Origin: Oscillospiraceae bacterium
Lineage (GTDB): Bacteria > Bacillota > Clostridia > Oscillospirales > Ruminococcaceae
DNA length: 5,272 nt
Direction of reading: 5' to 3'
NCBI GenBank assembly: GCA_017848075.1
Contig: JAGALG010000014.1
Location: 1-5,272, forward strand
The translations under genes were made by a program, and so were the position numbers. Below are positions 4,865-5,272 of the stretch, piece by piece; the stretch's first letter is position 1; every line of letters starts with the position of its first letter. The notes beneath the pieces are model-generated. The model was given only the letters and a program-made list of their open reading frames with translations. It made no database searches and was not told the origin of the DNA.

Positions 4865-5272
4865 ATGAGCGAAACGATCCGTAATCCCCTCGGCACTGAG
4901 AAAATCAGCACTCTGCTGCGGCAGTTTGCAATTCCAAGTATCATTGCGATGATGGTCAGTGCCCTCTACAACATGGTAGACCAGTTCTTCATCGGTCACA
5001 GCGTTGGTATGCTGGGCAATGCCGCTACCAATGTTGCCTTCCCGCTGACCACAACCTGTACTGCTCTCGCCCTGCTCTGCGGCATTGGTGGTGCAGCTAA
5101 CTTCAATATTTCCATGGGCCGCAAAGACCCGGAAAAAGCCCGTCGCTTTATGGGCAACGCTTTTGCCCTGCTGGTTGGTCTGGGTATTGTTCTTTGTCTG
5201 GTAGCCAGAGCCTTTTTGGAACCAATGATGGTAGCCTTTGGCGCAACTGATGAAACCCTGGCTTACGCCATG
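4865..5272 (+). CDS. MATE-family efflux transporter, MepA-like, N-terminal part (3' end outside window)
   Basis: Inner-membrane antiporter that exports drugs or other organic cations in exchange for Na+ or H+. The 136 visible residues carry the opening typical of MepA-like members: a cytoplasmic lead NPLGTEKISTLLRQFAIPS, then a first membrane segment ending in ALYNMVDQFFIGHSVG (33-48) and the signature GNAATNVAFPLT (51-62). A second segment spans about 60-80 and a third about 98-118. The polar GRKDPEKARRFMGNA loop (85-99) between them matches family layout. MATE proteins are about 450 residues with 12 helices, so about 30% is present. The ribosome site is modest (AGGA at 4851-4854, 10 nt upstream). 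It has its own promoter behind a terminator, so it is independent of the gene before. The substrate cannot be told from sequence. Confidence 0.93.
   Translation, partial: MSETIRNPLGTEKISTLLRQFAIPSIIAMMVSALYNMVDQFFIGHSVGMLGNAATNVAFPLTTTCTALALLCGIGGAANFNISMGRKDPEKARRFMGNAFALLVGLGIVLCLVARAFLEPMMVAFGATDETLAYAM

Noticed and set aside
4827..4868. A 13-codon reading frame whose TGA overlaps the MATE start codon, as in a translational-coupling leader peptide
   Set aside because: Its ATG lies upstream of the predicted transcription start near 4832, and it has no ribosome site.

Overview
The window looks like a chromosomal segment of a low-to-medium GC Gram-positive anaerobe, most likely Bacillota, class Clostridia. 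The reasons are a serine T-box leader in front of serS, strong AGGAGG-type ribosome sites before most genes, consensus sigma-A promoters, U-tailed hairpin terminators, and protein wording typical of gut clostridia. Genus cannot be read from the sequence. No tRNA, rRNA, CRISPR array, insertion sequence or phage structural gene was seen.

Layout. Bases 1-664 hold the N-terminal 221 residues of seryl-tRNA synthetase on the minus strand, running off the left edge. Its regulatory leader, a T-box riboswitch with a readable UCC specifier and an acceptor-matching UGGC, fills 728-960, and a near-consensus promoter lies at 967-995. A divergent promoter starts a plus-strand cluster: an unrecognised acidic 119-residue protein (1088-1447), a class I SAM-dependent methyltransferase of the METTL25/GSTCD-like type (1496-2668) and a D-2-hydroxyacid dehydrogenase (2687-3634). 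The cluster ends at a 14-bp hairpin that probably works in both directions.

Bases 3672-4165 form a compact regulatory module. A small XRE-type repressor-like gene (minus) and a 43-residue charged protein (plus) diverge from a promoter region holding two near-identical inverted repeats, TTGACA-type arms with a 9-bp gap, spaced 53 bp centre to centre (about five helical turns). One overlaps the -35 box of the small-protein promoter and the other sits just after its predicted start. This reads as a self-regulated switch, but the role of the small protein is unknown.

Bases 4177-4783 hold a membrane-anchored extracytoplasmic protein of unknown function. Its promoter has a perfect -10 but, in place of a normal -35, three tandem 11-bp repeats (TTCACC/TTCAGC plus a T-rich tail), an arrangement typical of OmpR/PhoB-family response-regulator sites. 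A strong terminator follows. A MATE-family multidrug/cation antiporter with its own promoter begins at 4865 and is cut off by the right edge.

Most genes here are ordinary housekeeping or accessory chromosomal genes. The parts worth a second look are the XRE/small-protein module with twin operators, the triple 11-bp repeat promoter, and the uncharacterised acidic protein that leads the methyltransferase-dehydrogenase cluster.
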